Source: Spirogloea muscicola
Taxonomy: Eukaryota; Streptophyta; Zygnematophyceae; Spirogloeales; Spirogloeaceae
Assembly: GCA_009602725.1 (NCBI GenBank)
Contig: WELB01000015.1
Location: forward strand, 266,010 to 281,327
DNA: 15,318 nucleotides
Direction: 5' to 3'
Of this stretch, positions 14,888 to 15,318 are shown piece by piece. The number at the start of each line of letters is the position of its first letter. Position 1 is the stretch's first letter. Both the position numbers and the translations under genes were made by a program. The notes under the pieces were generated by a model. That model saw only the letters and a list, made by a program, of their open reading frames with translations, was not told the DNA's origin and did no database searches.

Positions 14888-15318
14888 ATGGGGTCCGCGG
14901 CGCGCCGGTCTCTCGCACCCGCCGCCCTCGCCTCCGCCGCCCCGCTCCCCGTCGCCTCAACCGCGCGCCCCCGGCGCCGTCGACGGAGCCCGAGTCCGGA
15001 GTGGCTTCAGGAGTCGCTCCAGGCCAAGCATTGGTGTGAGGCGGTCCGGGCGCCTCGCCCCCGACTCAGGCAGGAGCGAGGCGCTGCGCCTCCGCCGCCA
15101 GCGCCGCCCGACCTTCATGTCCCCGCGTTGCTCCCCGCCGTGGTAGCCGCCGCCTGCCTCCGCTTCATCTGCAGGCCCGCTCCGCCGCCGCCGCCGCCGC
15201 CATTCCCCCTCCACGCGACACCGCCATCCACCGCAACGCCGCCACCGCTCCCCCCCTCACCACCGCCGCCGCCACAACCGCCTGCGGCGTCAGAGGGCGT
15301 GCAGTGCCCTCGCTGTCC
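14888..15318 (+). CDS. Possible 5' end of a Pro/Ala-rich protein, runs off the window
   Basis: From an ATG at 14888 (CGCCATGGGG, a good context) the plus frame stays open for 143 codons to the window edge. It begins M-G-S-A-A-R-R-S-L-A-P-A-A-L-A. It becomes Pro-rich with a (CCG)6 tract at 15182-15199, and the last residues are V-Q-C-P-R-C. A C-P-R-C pair could open a zinc-binding domain; Dof-type plant factors begin that way, but only this pair is visible. High GC makes long open frames likely by chance, and minus-strand frames are open here too. Treat it as a candidate only. Confidence 0.3.
   Translation, partial: MGSAARRSLAPAALASAAPLPVASTARPRRRRRSPSPEWLQESLQAKHWCEAVRAPRPRLRQERGAAPPPPAPPDLHVPALLPAVVAAACLRFICRPAPPPPPPPFPLHATPPSTATPPPLPPSPPPPPQPPAASEGVQCPRC

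Noticed and set aside
15182-15199. (CCG)6 tract as a functional microsatellite
   Set aside because: It is short and part of a generally Pro-rich, GC-rich stretch.

Overview
The window is eukaryotic nuclear DNA, most likely from a streptophyte (a charophyte green alga or an early-diverging land plant). It holds a spliced four-exon gene for a secreted protein whose C-terminal half has the layout of the plant root-cap / LEA-related family. Around it lie many decayed non-LTR retrotransposons (LINEs) with an R2-like restriction-type endonuclease at the C-terminus. Nothing bacterial is present: no operons, no Shine-Dalgarno spacing and no CRISPR. The species cannot be fixed from sequence alone.

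Layout. Positions 1-6175 are a LINE graveyard. About twenty 5'-truncated, nested copies lie on both strands, and nearly all keep only the last codons plus the 3' UTR. The best piece is 3804-4642 (minus), with the end of the RT module, a Cys/His knuckle and the endonuclease. Between C2 and D sits an unidentified GC-rich segment of about 410 bp with short terminal inverted repeats (3233-3650). Positions 6176-7593 form a very GC-rich region leading into the gene. Positions 7594-9345 are the root-cap-like gene, with a perfect 31-bp tandem repeat just after its stop. An AT-rich intergenic stretch follows, holding the freshest LINE copy (10450-11119). Next come a protein-kinase remnant (about 11441-11596), more LINE tails (12395-14793), including a 166-bp tandem duplication, and finally a GC-rich, Pro/Ala-rich reading frame that leaves the window (14888 onward).

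The most interesting pattern is in the LINE tails. Very diverged copies end in the same peptide signature, roughly S-D-[LF]-x-x-L-[TSK]-R-[GD]-[YFN]-stop. Each is followed by a 3' UTR carrying a small stem-loop. The stem-loops fall into three classes, and some base pairs are kept by compensatory or G-U changes. Several copies abut a repeated box, TGGGCGAGC(A/T/C)C, which is also the Ala-Gly-Arg-Ala-Leu coding segment of some of the LINEs. I infer that these LINEs may have preferred to integrate into each other at that codon block, and that the hairpin was the RT recognition signal. The sequence suggests both but does not prove them.
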